Assembly: GCA_030141605.1 (NCBI GenBank)
Contig: JAQGDQ010000286.1
Location: forward strand, 255,501-298,625
Reading direction: 5' to 3'
Source of the DNA: Tubiluchus corallicola
Taxonomy: Eukaryota; Priapulida; Priapulimorpha; Priapulimorphida; Tubiluchidae
DNA: 43,125 nucleotides
The notes beneath the pieces are model-generated. The model was not told where the DNA came from, searched no databases, and saw only the letters and a program-made list of their open reading frames with translations. Numbering within the stretch: the first letter of the stretch is position 1; every line of letters starts with the position of its first letter. The position numbers and the translations under genes were made by a program. Below, piece by piece: positions 1 to 13,200 of the stretch.

Positions 1-365
1 TCATATTCATGGTAGAAAAACAGTGGTAAATGTGGGAGTGAGCGTGATATAAGTATAGCATTAAATATTTTTCAAATATTAAATCGTGTATCCGATGGAA
101 ACTAAGGGTATTGCATTTCAAATTTAAACAAGCGTTTATTCTTTTGCTACTGTTTCAACAATAACTATCAAGCTGGTTGCTTGAGCAATCTTGACGTTAT
201 TTAGAAATTTAAAAAAAACTTGCGAATTTTAATGTTGGCCTTTCTGCAGTCAATTTTAGCAAGCAGTCTCACAATAATACATCGTTAAATGATAGTAATT
301 ATAGTAAATAAAAGCGGCTTTGATAGTCCCAGGCAATTGCTGTGTTCAATGATCAACTTACGAAT

Positions 366-605
366 AGTATGGTTAATTAGCCTGCAGGTTACTCCCAGAC
401 GGTTAGTGTGATTGAGACTAACTTAAGAGTAGGGTGGGTGCTCGCACACAGTTAAGTTGGTGAGCAGCAGAGTTTAACTTTAACAGTAGTGTGTTTAATT
501 AGCCCGCACAATACTCACAAACAATTGGTATAATGCAGATAAGTGTAAGAGTAGTATTGCTAGTCACTTGGTGTACTCAACAAATAACTTATTTAGCATA
601 AGGTC
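366..605. repeat. Diverged tandem duplication, two copies of about 120 bp
   Basis: Two segments share the order agt-tg-ttaattagcc, a gcac/gcag element, act-c-caa/gac, then taagagtag. They are clearly related but diverged by many substitutions. The function is unknown. Confidence 0.5.
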
Positions 606-606
606 T

Positions 607-654
607 CACACACACACACACACGCACGCACACACACACACACACACACACACA
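607..654. repeat. (AC)n microsatellite
   Basis: About 24 CA dinucleotides with two CG interruptions (cacgcacgca), inside the presumed FAAH-like intron. Confidence 0.95.
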
Positions 655-978
655 TACATAGAGATTAACCTGATTAACCTAATAGTAGTATGGTCATTTC
701 GTGTTTGTGCCACCTTACAGTTTTTGAAGTTGATTCTCAGATGATTTGGCAAAGTGAATACGTGCTTTAACCAATGCTTTTACAAAACTAATGTCATAAT
801 TTAAAATTAATTTTAATATCATAGACAGTGCGTGTAAACAAATAAAAATGTGTGGTCACTGTAGTTCAATACTAGGCAATCCAAGAAATACATTACCTTT
901 AACCCAGAGACCGAGTCCTTGAAAACTGCTTTCGAATTCTGCATTGCTATTCTTACCATAATTTTTAACTACTTTCAG

Positions 979-1098
979 CATGCAAAAGACGGAATTGGTC
1001 TACCAGTAGGAGTTCTCGTCAGCTCCTTGCCGTTCAAGGAAGAGATATGTTTACGATTAATGACTGAAATTGAGAAAAAAGTGCATTTTAAGCTATGA
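979..1098 (+). CDS. FAAH: Fatty acid amide hydrolase (FAAH-like), last coding exon, partial gene
   Basis: FAAH is a membrane-associated serine hydrolase of the amidase-signature family that cleaves fatty acid amides such as anandamide and oleamide. Only the C-terminal 39 codons and the TGA stop lie here. The exon follows a good acceptor (actactttcag) and starts in phase 0. It encodes the FAAH C-terminal pattern: GLPVGV, then a LPFKEE-CLRLM block and an acidic/basic ending (EIEKK). The catalytic Ser-Ser-Lys triad is in upstream exons outside the window. I found no convincing earlier exon in 1-978, so that stretch is probably intron. Another amidase-signature enzyme is possible, but the LPVGV...LP(F/W)-EE-CLR spacing is typical of FAAH1-type proteins. 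The match rests on one short exon. Confidence 0.75.
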   Translation, partial: HAKDGIGLPVGVLVSSLPFKEEICLRLMTEIEKKVHFKL

Positions 1099-1216
1099 GC
1101 AATGACTGATTAAAAGTGCTACAGTCTGTCTATCTGTCTAGCCTATAGACATAGGGATAGTTTTTATATAAACTATTCCGTTGGTCTTGTAAATGTAATT
1201 ATAATTATCTGGAAAT

Positions 1217-1222
1217 AATAAA
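1217..1222 (+). terminator. Poly(A) signal of the FAAH-like gene
   Basis: AATAAA lies 119 bases after the FAAH-like stop codon and is followed by a T/G-rich stretch (ttttgtgttgtatc), the usual arrangement for vertebrate-style 3' end processing. No closer canonical hexamer is seen after the stop. Confidence 0.55.
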
Positions 1223-2220
1223 AATTGATAAAACTCTATTGACTTTTGTGTTGTATCAACTTTTTGACATAATTATTATCATTAATTTTAAGTTTTATCC
1301 TTATGTTTTTTATATATCGAAGCAAATGTGGCAGTCGTACTAATCATTACAGGGAAGAAAAATTAAATGGCTGTATTCAATCTAAAGTCAAATAGAATAC
1401 ATTAACGATGATGACAATCATGACGATGATGACAATGATGAAGATGATAATGGTGATAATGTTGTTGATGATGACGTGTAAAATGATAACAATGATGTTG
1501 ACGATACATGTTGATGATGACGATGATGAAAATGACCTCAATGATAGCTGCGTGCTCAGGGCAGTAGTGGCAATAGTGCCGACAACATTTATTGCTTTTC
1601 TATGGCTTTCGTTAGGTTGTTATTGTAGCCATCGTCAACTGCCATTATTGTTGCTGTTGTGTAATGTGTGTTGTTGATTTTATTTAGAATAGGTTAGGTT
1701 GAATTGGTATTTTCTAAGATCTTTTGTCATCTGGCTTTTTTAAATGTATTTTTTCCTCCAACTTTTATTTTGTTACTTCTCGTATCCATAATCACAGAAG
1801 TTTGTTTATTATCGTGATGCAACAATAATAATTATTATGGTAATGTGCTTGTTCTACTTTGTAGTAGTAGTAAATCTCCAGTGTTATAATTCTTTTGAGA
1901 CAAATGTTCTTCGACTGTAATTGCGACAAATTGCACATTCAATAGATTGTCATCAACACAGGTTCCATGGCAAGTTTTTCACTATAATTGTTTTTGTTTG
2001 GTGTTTGTTTTTTGTGGTGTTTTTTAATTTGTCTCCCGATATGACTAGATTAGTAATTTCTAATTTCTAATCTATCTAATCTCGATTTTGTACACAATCA
2101 TGTAATTAACAAAATATTGCTTCTTCATTTTTGTTGTTATTTTTCTAAATATACATGTTTTGTTTCAGTGCAAGCAAGAAATGCTATGCGTAACTTGAAA
2201 CAGAGCAGTGCACTCTTTTC
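1223..2220. other. Intergenic region between FAAH-like gene and SARS2
   Basis: No gene recognised. It includes a degenerate GAT/ATG triplet repeat near 1404-1540, which creates an 89-codon open frame of low complexity that is not a credible protein. The rest is AT-rich. Confidence 0.5.
1404..1540. repeat. Degenerate (GAT)n triplet repeat
   Basis: Imperfect runs of gatgatgac/aatgatgat, followed at 1640-1680 by ttgttg runs. The translated open frame is mostly Met, Thr, Ile and Asp from the repeat. Confidence 0.8.
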
Positions 2221-2229
2221 CTGTAGAAA

Positions 2230-2300
2230 TTTCTGAAATATGGCGCGCTCCTATGAGGTTGTAGACTTGTGGTTCGTTATTCGTGGGACGGGAATGAGTT
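2230..2300 (+). promoter_or_regulatory. Candidate SARS2 promoter/TSS patch
   Basis: A small CpG-containing island (atggcgcgctc, ttcgttattcgtgggacgg) in otherwise AT-rich DNA. The aaatatggcgcg core resembles a YY1-type initiator element. It lies about 400 bases before the candidate upstream SARS2 exon. This is inference from composition only. Confidence 0.25.
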
Positions 2301-2644
2301 TTCTCGTTTTGAAATGGACGGAAAGCCAAAGCCATTTAATTATGAATTAGAACTTTTTGTATCTGTGTAAGAAAAGTTTAATATTATTCTCTGTTTACGA
2401 AAATAATTTAAAAAATACATTGGATTTATTAGAAACGTCTGCAAACACCGAGTTTTGTACAGCATGATACTACTAGTACCCTTAGTTATAGATGCCTATG
2501 TTTTTGCTCTATGTATGTGTATATACTGTATATAATATATCAAGTCGTTATAATCTTTCTACTTAAAGTGCAAGCGCCACAAATAAGTTGTTTTGAGAAT
2601 GAGTGTATGATATACCCTAATTTTGGGTTTCGTAATCTTACACA

Positions 2645-2695
2645 ATGCCTACCAAAATTAAAACAACAATAATATTGATGGGGGTAGCTGCAAAG
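2645..2695 (+). CDS. SARS2: Possible upstream first coding exon of SARS2
   Basis: An ATG opens 17 codons that run directly into an excellent donor (caaag|gtgagt). An in-frame TAA lies just upstream at 2633-2635. The exon ends in phase 0. The SARS2 exon beginning after the acceptor ttttgatag at 4253 is also open in phase 0 from 4254, so the two join in frame and add 32 residues before the ATG at 4299. The joined N-terminus is basic and hydrophobic, acceptable for a mitochondrial presequence, and the total (520) is close to the usual size of animal SARS2. Alternatively this exon is untranslated or unused and translation starts at 4299. Transcript data would decide. Confidence 0.35.
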
Positions 2696-2889
2696 GTGAG
2701 TTAAAGTGTTCCCTTGACAAATGTTTCATCTTGATAGGCCTATAAATGTAATTCTAGTACCAGATATCTGAATGTAGATACTGCAGCATTCTTTTAGGAA
2801 TAGACATAACCATAGACATAGACAATATTATTGGAGCGGACATCGATATAACACTATCTGGCCTACGTTTATACGATTCTTATCCAATG

Positions 2890-3720
2890 TCAGGTCACTA
2901 CTGTTCTAAATTTTGCAGTATCTGACATTTGCACAAAATACAAGGCATGTGAAGACTTGTAGATCATTCCCCTGGATGACTCAACATTGGATAAATGAAT
3001 GTTTAAAGCATTCCTTGTTGCACCCCTAGTGCCATAGTTTAGATTTTTAATGCATGTATAAATTTTAAAAAAAATTATTTTTATTTGGCTTTGAGCTGAT
3101 GTAAGCTGACAAACTAAACTGGTATTGGTCATGTTGAAGCTTATATTGATACGAATTATTGCTTTCCTTGGTAAATAATGTATCACATTAATGTCTACAT
3201 GATGATGTAAGATTTGGTCAATGGTGTATAAAATGTTGTTCTGTACGTCACTTTTCTAAGCTTAGCCTCTCAAGAGAGTCTAACATAGATGTTATGCTCG
3301 CATCTTTATGGTGATATACATTATGCACAAATCTTGCCGATCTACACTGTACTCATTCAAGTTCAAGAATGTTGTGGCTCATGTATGGATCCAATACTGA
3401 AGAAGCGTATTCTAATTTTAGCCTTAATATTGACTGCATAGTCTTTGATAGCTTTTGGACACTCCTTGAAATTTCTGCTACTTTAGTTGCTACTTTGTGA
3501 ATTTGTGAACTCCATTTTAAATCTTACGAAATTGTGATGCATAAATCTTAAATTGATGAGACCAAATTTAATGGTTTATGTCTAGTATTCAACATATTGG
3601 CGATCTGTAACAGTGGAATGAGTATGCGAAAAACATATTTAAAACTAAAACATAGTCACACTTGTCAAAGTTAGAATGTATTAGCCAATCCTGCTCCCAT
3701 TTATGTGATGTATCCAAGTG
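2890..3720 (-). mobile_element. Degenerate non-LTR retrotransposon fragment (reverse transcriptase C-terminal part)
   Basis: Read on the minus strand, the piece shows the ordered signature of the thumb and C-terminal region of CR1/jockey-like reverse transcriptases. First comes WEQDWL followed by a DKC pattern near 3660-3700, then a W-SSQIHK segment near 3500. Next is LEYASSVLDPY with a following LELE near 3350-3420, then R-ARFVHNVY near 3320, and an open frame to 2890. Several stops and frame changes interrupt it, so it is dead. The active-site YADD part is not present. It sits in the intron between the possible upstream SARS2 exon and the exon at 4254. Confidence 0.65.
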
Positions 3721-4298
3721 TTTTTAAAATCCAGTTATTATCAGATTTGAGACAATGATGCATAATATAATCATCAGTAGAAAGCCTTCTGTCAGTAGAA
3801 ACCCATCATGAGACTTTAACAGCAAGATTATGCATGTCAAAAATAACCAGTTTCAAATTCCCAATACTGTCTGTTGTGGAACTCAGAAATTAAATCAATA
3901 GGCTCAGAACAGGCTCCAGCCAGAACAATGCTCTGTGCCTTTTCAATCAAAAATGGTCTTTTCCAAGACTACAACAAACCTTTACAGAATAAGATGTTGA
4001 TATAATGGCTGATACTTCACAAGGGCCAGTATTGGGTGCTTTTGTCAGTTTTGATGTTTTTGCTGTACTCTGTGAATTATTTCCAAGAGAATATGTAGAC
4101 AATTTTATGTTTAAGATGTAATTTAGTATAGTTGTTAAATTAGCAAAATTAATTATACTCTCTATAGCTTGAAGCTTTTAGAAAAAGTTGCTTGACTGTC
4201 ATTACTTGCCTTAATCAGCAGATTAATGTGCAGAAATTCTTTTATTTTGATAGGTGACAAAGTGTGCAGTGGGAATTCCTATAAATAGACTACTCAGT

Positions 4299-7200
4299 AT
4301 GTTGTGTTACAAAAGATTGAAATATCTATTAAAATTTGTTACTCGACATAACATTGGGAATGAATCAGGAAAGTCTGTGCAATGGAAGCCAAACTTACAT
4401 ATGATACATTCTTGCTCTAGTTGCCATTCGTTGTGTCAGAGCTTATTCCAGAATGTGTTCCATTTCTGCAGTGTTAATTTTGGTTCACGTTTAGCGCACA
4501 CTTCTTTCTACTTGCCTCCTCCGGTACTTGATTATGATTACCTTCTAGCTGACAAAAATGTGTCAAAGATAGAGGAGAATGTGACAAATCGCAAAGGTGT
4601 GGGAAATATCCATACTCTGGTGAGCTATTTTTCCACATCCATTTTCAGCGAGCACTAGTTTTACTGAACAGATTTTACTGCATTCAATAGCACTTGCCAT
4701 TTTCAGATTGCTAAGCTTCTCCTAGTAGCTAGTTGTACTTATACTTTATTATATATGTAAGTTATGTGCTTTGCAGTCTACTAAGTTTTCCTTATATTGA
4801 TTTCTACAGCAAAAATTTATATTAATGCACCCTTTCATGAAGTCGTTGCAGTACTTTTCCAATCATAATTTATATCTTATCTGTTAGGCATTTGTATAAC
4901 TGACCAAAGGCTGCCACTGAATTGGAATCTGTTTATCTGCTTTAGTTCTGGATAATGGTGCCATTAAAGTCAGCGCTTACAACATTTTTTACTGTATGAA
5001 AAGTACCAAAATATATACTTAATGCTCAAGGCATGGTACTACATACATTGAAATATATGTTAACATAGGTTTTTTTATTATTATTTCAAGCAACATTTAC
5101 ATAAGAAAAAACTGAGTCTTCAAAAACAGCTGCAAAATACAGAAGACGACTGTCTAAAGGTGAGCTTATAATATATTTAATTTTGTAAGTTAAAAGAATA
5201 ATTCCTTTTGACTTTTCAGCGAATGTTCAGATAAAATTCAAGTATTGCAAGATTTGAACTTGCTGTTATCATGTTTGCTAAATCTGTTGGAAAATTGTAA
5301 TTTTAAAAATCATCCATGAACAATTGTTCAGTTTATAGTTCAGAAACAATTCTGTACTATTATGTAAGTATCTCTCCTAACTTGATGCTACATGTTTACC
5401 TAATGTTACTTTACTGCGTGACTATGTCACTTTAATTCAAGCAAAATTATTATTCAAAAATCCTCAATGATTAACTAAATTCTCATTTAGTTTACAGTTT
5501 ATTTAAAGTTGTCTTCGGATCAGTTATCTTGTACCCGATGACACACGATTTAGTGCACTGTAAAATATGTATATGAGCAGGCAATCACAAATGTGAAAAT
5601 ACAATGTCAAATTAATAGTGAGATATGTATAACATAGTATAATATGTATAATAATATTAATAGTATAATATGTTTTACAGGGTAGAGGTGCTGACAGCTA
5701 AACTTTATAGGTCTAAAATGAATCTAACTTGCTGTCCAACTTCTAGTCTTATAAACAAAAATTATTTCAATTTCAGATTTCTAAAACTAAATTAATCATT
5801 TTTGAGGGCATTGTCGGAATCAATGTTTTAGCACAACGTAGCGATCATGAGCATATGAGTATCAGATCATTAATAATTAATATTAATCAGATTAATAATC
5901 AGATAAAAGTCAACTGTAAAATCAACATGCTGTTGTGGTACCATAAAAATTACTTTATACAAAAAGCAGACTTTTTATTTTCAGAATGAACTGAAAGATG
6001 TCTGTGATAAGCTTACAGAGGCTGCACTACTTATTCCAAATAAGACCCATCCTGACGTGGTGAGCTAATTTTTTATACTAAGTATTTTATGTTTAACAAG
6101 TTGAACAAAGAGTTTTTTAACACCTTTGCACACATGCATGCATTTGCTAGTGTTATGTTGTGCTGTATTTCATTTTCTTAAGCACTGATGGTATGAATGC
6201 ACAAAGATATATTCTCATACTTGACACTGTGACCTTCATTCATTTTGGAAATGCACTAAATGTTCATCTGTTGCTTACGAGTTGCATAAGTTAATCAAGT
6301 TTACGAGCTTTATGTTAAGTAGATTTATAGAGGCTTTGGAAATTCAAAGTTCTAGAAGAAGTTTTAAAACATTGAAGTTGAATATCTTTCAGACACAAGC
6401 ACTAAACCAATAGTGTGCAAAATTTTTGTCAAGGTTGCTGTTACAATAAAATTATTTTAAACAATTGTGGGTAAAAAGATTCAATCATATTTAGGTCTGT
6501 GAACCTGATGCTCTTCCTGTGATAACTGAGACTATCGGAGAGAAGCCAGGTAAGATATTGTGTCACACAACAGTTTATTTCATATTTTCAGAGTAAAAGT
6601 CTCAGAAATTATTTTAAACATTATGTAATAAGAGATGTAATTGTTTGATGTTGTTCCTTATGGGTGCTGATGGTTTTGGGTATCAATATAATTTTCACAA
6701 AAATTTAATGTTACTTATGAAAACCAATGAGCATTTCTGTCAGTTACACTAAACTTGGTAATTGTGATGTTTAATTTTATGTGGAAATGATCACTAGATA
6801 TTCTTTCAAATAAAAGATAGATAAGCCAGTTTTCATAAAAATTGTTTAGCTTCTAATGCTATACTTAGGTGGATTATCCATTTGTTTGGAATATTAAATT
6901 TATTTCTTGATTTATTTTAAGAGTTCTCTTTCAAACCGAAAGAATTTCATGAGATTGCAGAAAAGCTTGGTCTACTCAGAACTGAGTAAGTACAAGTATT
7001 TCTTATGCAATTGATTGTCATCACTGTACCAGCTTTTGTTCTTCTTTAGAACGCTCTTAATTTTCAAATCAACCTTTTCACATGTTGGATTACTGCAGCA
7101 ACAATATTGCCTTGATGCAGAGTAGAATCAGAAATACACCAAGATCTTTTCTTGTAATGTCTGATAGAAGTATAAACTAAATAAGCTAAAGCTTAGGGCC

Positions 7201-10200
7201 TCACAATCTGCATGGGGCCTAAAGGAGATTCCAAATTGGGTTTTATACTCATTTTTATAATTAAGAAATGTATTAGTCATAAAATAATAAAATAATTTAT
7301 ATTGTTCACTTTGCTATTAAATTATTAAAAGGCATATATATGTTTTTAAGTTTTCTTTGACCAGACGAAGTAATTTTAATAAAGAGGATTTTTAGAGTAA
7401 TTTTGCACTCTGTTGCAGAAATGTCGGTAACTTGACCGGAACACGCACTTATTATCTCAAGAATGAACTTGCTGAAATGGAACATGCTTTAACTAGATTC
7501 ACTGTTGACAGATTAAAATTGAAGGTCTTACAATAGTTTATAATTTTTCTCACTTATTGTACTTTTCTTTTGTGAGAATTTAATAGTAAAAGACATTTTT
7601 ACTAGCTGACATATTGTGGTCAATGTTTTGTCGGATCTGATAATGCCATTCACTTTATTTACATAACTTCTTGATTAATTACTCTTCTGTCTATAATTTA
7701 CTCTATTGTATCAATGCAAATCAGCGTTTCAGAGCTTTAGAGAATGTAATCTGCTTTAATAGCATTATCAGTTAATGAACTGTCGTTTGGTAAACTTGTT
7801 TATTAATGTAGCGTTACACCTTCTTATATGTAGCAGTTAGTATTAATTTTTTTTTACTATATTATAGTAATTATGTAGCTAAAGTAATTAGTGATTCTCT
7901 AGGCATTTGCTTATTGTCTTTTTTAACTTGACTACTATATTAACTGTACAAATACCTTTAATTTTTTTATTCTTTTGAAAGCATTCTTGTTTTATTAAAA
8001 AAAATTATTCCTTTGGCTATAAACTTTTGATATTCCCTAACTAAACTGGTAAACGTTTTAAATTACCAAAAAAATGTTCAGATGTTATTCTGCTTTTGAC
8101 AGATTGTTTTATTCTTATAGGGATATGCTTTAGTATCAGTTCCAGACTTACTACATCCAAAGATAATAGTAAGTATTTGAAGATGTGTAATGGAAATCTG
8201 ATGAAGTGTGAACATTCAAGTTTGACACCGTATAATGTACATAAAAATTTGATTACATTTTGCCTGTTGTAGGTTATTTACCAAATTTTTCTTTTCCAAA
8301 TACAAAAGAAAATCTGATTTTTTAATATGTATATATATTTATAGATATATTAAGCTTTTTTAAGTGTTTTACTTTGCTCAAGAAATAACTGTCATGTTTT
8401 CTTTTTGATGTTGACAACTCATAAATTTTTTTTTTGCTCATGAATAGTCGGGCAACTTGCATCTTTATGTGTTTTTCCATACTTTGTTGTTTGGTCCTAA
8501 CTGTGACTGTCAGACTTGTTTCTGAAATTACTATATTTTGTATGGTAAATGTATTCAATGCATCTGTGAAAGACTGTATTATTATACATATACGAGCTTT
8601 CCGTAGGTGAGTGTCTTGATAGTTTAAGCTAAGATGCAAAGCCGAAACTTATCTTGAGATTTTGATTTACAAAGTCATTAATAATAAAAATGACCATCTA
8701 GACAAATAACTGGAAACAATTTCGGCTTCTCGTTATCGCATCTTTAATCCCATTATCACTTGCTGACGTGTCAAAAAAAGATCTGCTTTTGTAAACTGGC
8801 TTTTATGTTTTGGGCGTGTGCATCCATATTAACTGGACGCCCATTAATTGTTGCTTTAAAATGCTTAAAGGATCAAAAAGGAAATTTAGATTATATCCCA
8901 AGGAAATTTCCATACGAAGTTGTGTTGCCTAGCATTACTTAGCATTAAAAGACTTATGTAATTAAAAAAGAAAATTCTTAACAATTGAAAATGATTGTGT
9001 CACCTGGTAAAACATCACTGTACAGCCATCCCAGTATGTGCCAGAGATTCACCAAAAAATGCATTGTTGATCTTAATGACAAAGTAAAGAAATTTAAACT
9101 TTTTATTAGCTAGAGAAGAGTGTGCTACAAATGCTTATTTTTTTAAACTTTATACAATGTTATCTAAACTTCTTTTTCAAACGACTAAAAATGCCCATAC
9201 CTAACGGTCATCGTGGGAGTTTACAGGGTTACTGCTAATGTAAGCTCTACGTATAATAAGACGGCATGCAAGTGATATAAAATTTCAAGATCAATTTTTT
9301 AAGCTGTGTTTATGAAGAATGTTTTCACGTGCTTTAAAGAATAAATTTGTTAATGTTTGATGTCTGCAGGGATTATTGATGTACTAAATTAAAGTAAATT
9401 TACAGGAAGCCTGTGGTATGCCAACAACTGGTGAAAAAACGTTGGTTTATAGGCTTGACAAAAACCTTCACGGAATTGATGTCTGTCTTTCTGGTACTGC
9501 TGAAATGGCACTTGCAGGTAAACTCAGTGCTTTTTACACAAGGAAGGTGGCATATAAATTCTAAAGGCATTTCATTCGAGTGACTTGCCAGTGGTTTTGA
9601 TAATGTCTTAAAACCTATGAAGATTTTTCTCCTTGCAACTCATAATTATATAGTTTTCCCAGGGCATTTTTAAAGAAATAGAATTTTTCGTTTTAGAATT
9701 CTGCCTGCCCAATGTCTACGATTGACGTAATTGGCGTAAAATGATGATGTCTCTGAGCATGCACGTAAAAAGCTAAAACTGCCAAGAAAGAAATTTAGAC
9801 TATTTATGAATGCAGAAAATACTGGTTATTATCGCTTATTATTGGCGCATGTGTTGTATATTAACCGGTGAAAATATATTGGTATAAAAGCAAAATTTCT
9901 TGTACTCAAGTTGTAACATGAATTGCTTATCAAATAGGAACTAATGTATGCAGAAATGCATAAGCAACACGACCAAAAATGAATACCACAGTTTTGTACT
10001 ATTAAGATAACCTATCCCAAAAATGAAGTTAGTATGTAGTTTAAATCATTAAATTTAACTCATGGGTGCAATAAAATTTCTAGAATTTGTCTGCTATATT
10101 TGAATTACATATCTTTGCTCATCAGGCTGTAAACTTACTGCTGGATCTTAAGTTAGTTGTTTGGCACTCTTACAATAATTTCTTGTACATTTGTATAGAG

Positions 10201-13200
10201 CTATATTTTGTAACTCCAAGATTTGTAGAAAACATGATTGCCTTTTAACTGCTAGTTTGAATTGTGGTGAATGCATTTTCCACATTTTTGTTTTTTGTCG
10301 AAAAAATTTCAGCAAATTGTCACTATGTTTTTAAAAGGTTGATTTTTTAGGTTTCTTCATGAACAAAAGCCTGCATATTGATGAACTGCCTAAAAAGTAA
10401 GTGCATTTTGCAAAATTCTATGTATGCATAATAAAAAAAAATAAATATGAAAAGAGGTTCACTTATATTCTTAAAAGATTGTTGTAGTCAGGATAATAAT
10501 GTATGTGATTAGTGATTTATCAAAAATTCCATATTATATGTTTATTTTCTGAAGTGACTAGCATCGTCTAGCACTAATAATTTTATTCATCCACTAGCTT
10601 TTAAGTAGTCCTAAAAATTTCAAGCATCTTGTCTGGTTAGCGCATTATTTAGCACATTGTTCTCTTTAACCAATTGTTTGTGTCTAGTGTCATTGTTCTC
10701 TTTTTATCTCATTGTTTGTGTCTAGTCTCATGGCAGTCAGCAGATGTTACCGAGCTGAAATCTCGACTGCAGTGGAGGAGAAGGGATTATACAGAGTGCA
10801 TCAATTTACAAAGGTAATTTATACTGCTCATTAACTATCAACACAACTGTACACCGTGGAACAAACCCAGAATTAATTAAATTTTGATATTAAACATCAA
10901 AGACAGGAAATCTAAAAAAATTGGGATACACTCTGGATTTGAATCAGGAACTTTTTTCTTACCAAGCAGATGCTTTAAACCACTCGACCACCGTACAACC
11001 ATTGAGCAAGGCAATCTAATGTTCATCCCTGTAGCTGGCCAACCAAACTCAGCCTTTCTAATGTTAGGACGCTCACTAGAGTGAATCTAACTGTAGGTAT
11101 GAACTTTCTACTGCATTGACAACTGGGAGATAGTGACCAAGTGGTCTAAGGAATCTGTGACGTGAGCAGTGTTTCATCATTAATAATAATCACGACATTA
11201 AGATTATCAAAACTAACGACCCGTAGAAATTTCAGTCTTAAAATTAACCACAATGAATTTAATTAATTAGTTAAGCTCTTTCTATAGTGAGTGATCTAAC
11301 ATTGGAAATGCTGAATTCAGTTGGTCATCTATAGGGATGAACTTGTAAGGCCTTGACCACTGTGAGATACAGTGGCTGAGTAGTCTACGGTGTCTGCCTT
11401 GTAAGCAAAAGTGCCCTGGTTCAAATCCGGGCTCTATCCTAACTTTTCGCATTTCCTGTCTTTCAAGTTTAGTATCAAAATTTAATGAATTGTGGATTTG
11501 TACCATCATTAATAATAATCTTGACATTAATGTTACTATAAGTAATTATACTTGTTCTTTAATGCGTGGGCGTGTTGCTTGCCCACACATTTAATTGACA
11601 TGCGTACGCAAGAGATTGATAAAGTTACTCAAATAGTGAAGCAAATAATGGGTGCCATGTTGTTGGACAAAACGGTATTATTTACTATTAGGCAAACAAC
11701 AGATGCCATTTTGTTAGGCAAAAACAGCATTCTGTTTAAGGCAACAGCGGCATTCTGAAGACAAAGTATTGATGCTATGCAGGCTGGCAATCTTTTTCTC
11801 TTGTACAAGCAGCATTTAAATCTGTGCACATGCCATAAAATATTGCGTAGGCTAATTAAAATGTACGTGTAATTTCAATGCACTGTTCTTTGCACGATTT
11901 AGCAGCAGTGTTCTACTTTTTGTCATTCGGGGAGTTCTGTATTTAAGTAAGTCTTTTAATTGTAAGAATGGTAATTACATTCTAGTAACCGGTTATGCCT
12001 GTTTATTATTAACAAGCCGATGCTGGTACCGAAGCCCATTAGCGAATTTTTTGATATTTTTGATATAGAGTTTTAACTTTCCTAACAATGACTTACCTTC
12101 TGCATTGAAGTAGCATTTTTAGCAACTCTGAAAGACTGCAATGTGTAGTCATTGTTTAATATAGGTAGAAATGTTTTCAGTCACTGCTGATGAAACAGGT
12201 GAAGAGAGTAATCGAAAGCTAGATGAAATTGTTGCAACACAAAAAGAGCTTTTCCAAGATCTGGGATTAAACTTTGTGTGAGTTTTTATACGTCATATGA
12301 GGCATTTATAATGTATGGAAAACTGTGAACAACATTAAATTTTTTTGTACAAATCTCTTAATTATTAAATTAAATTAAATTGCTAACGATTAAATTAAGG
12401 CCTTCACAAATGTACTAGAGGAATTTTTCTACTAAATTAAGTATCGATTAAATGAAATATTCCTGCAGTACTTTTAAGTTTTGCCACCACAATTCATTCA
12501 AGATAAACAAACCATCAAACTCCTTTGTAGTTAATTTAATTGTAGAATCAAATGGAACAGCAGTTATTTGATATGTTCCTTTTTCAAATTTAAATTTTAT
12601 TTGCTGCAGTAACTGCAGTTTTTATATTTACATGTACTTGAATATTGATTTAGTTTCTATGAATTTATGTTTAAAATTCTCATTGAATTTTGTCATTTCT
12701 CAAATAATAAAGAAATTTCTGTTTCTTTGTTTGCAAAATTATCATTCTTCTTCACCTAAAATTCATTGTGCAAGATGCATCTTCTGCCTCCAACACTCTT
12801 AATTTAAATCAGTATTAATTAGTTTCATTCATTCTGTTTCTACTCATTGATTTGTACCTCCCAGGCTGTTGGACATGCCTTCTCATGAACTCGGAGCGGC
12901 GGCCTACAGAAAATATGATATAGAAGCCTGGATGCCAGGACGGAACATGTATGGAGAGGTCGGTGTGCTAAAATTAATTTCAGCTGTAATAATTATGACA
13001 CAGAACTAAACATGAAATGGTAATTTAGGTGATAATAGAGATATTTTTTTTCAAACTAACAGAAGAAGCGGATTCAAATTTATAAAAAAACACTAAGTAC
13101 TAAAAAAACTCCCATCTCAGCCCCTCCGTTTTATTTTATTTTGTTCAGGAACTCCCGCTCCGTTAGGTAGCTAAGTCACATATATTTTTTATACAATTGT

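Larger units (their letters stand above)
1..978 (+). other. Probable FAAH-like intron, no exon recognised
   Basis: AT-rich sequence ending in the acceptor of the last FAAH-like exon. It contains an AC microsatellite (about 607-654) and two diverged tandem copies of a roughly 120-bp segment (about 366-485 and 486-605), both with a ttaattagcc core and ending in aagagtag. No other FAAH motif was found in any frame. Confidence 0.45.

Noticed and set aside
381-420. Pro-Ala-Gly codons that recall the FAAH PAG motif upstream of the last exon
   Set aside because: The following residues do not continue as the family motif does, and the segment is one copy of a non-coding tandem duplication.
1408-1677. 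89-codon Met/Thr/Asp-rich frame
   Set aside because: Degenerate GAT triplet repeat; no domain and no splice or promoter context.
11365-11435. Possible functional tRNA gene
   Set aside because: Box A and B are present but the cloverleaf is poor and the segment sits inside a repeated SINE unit with head and tail.
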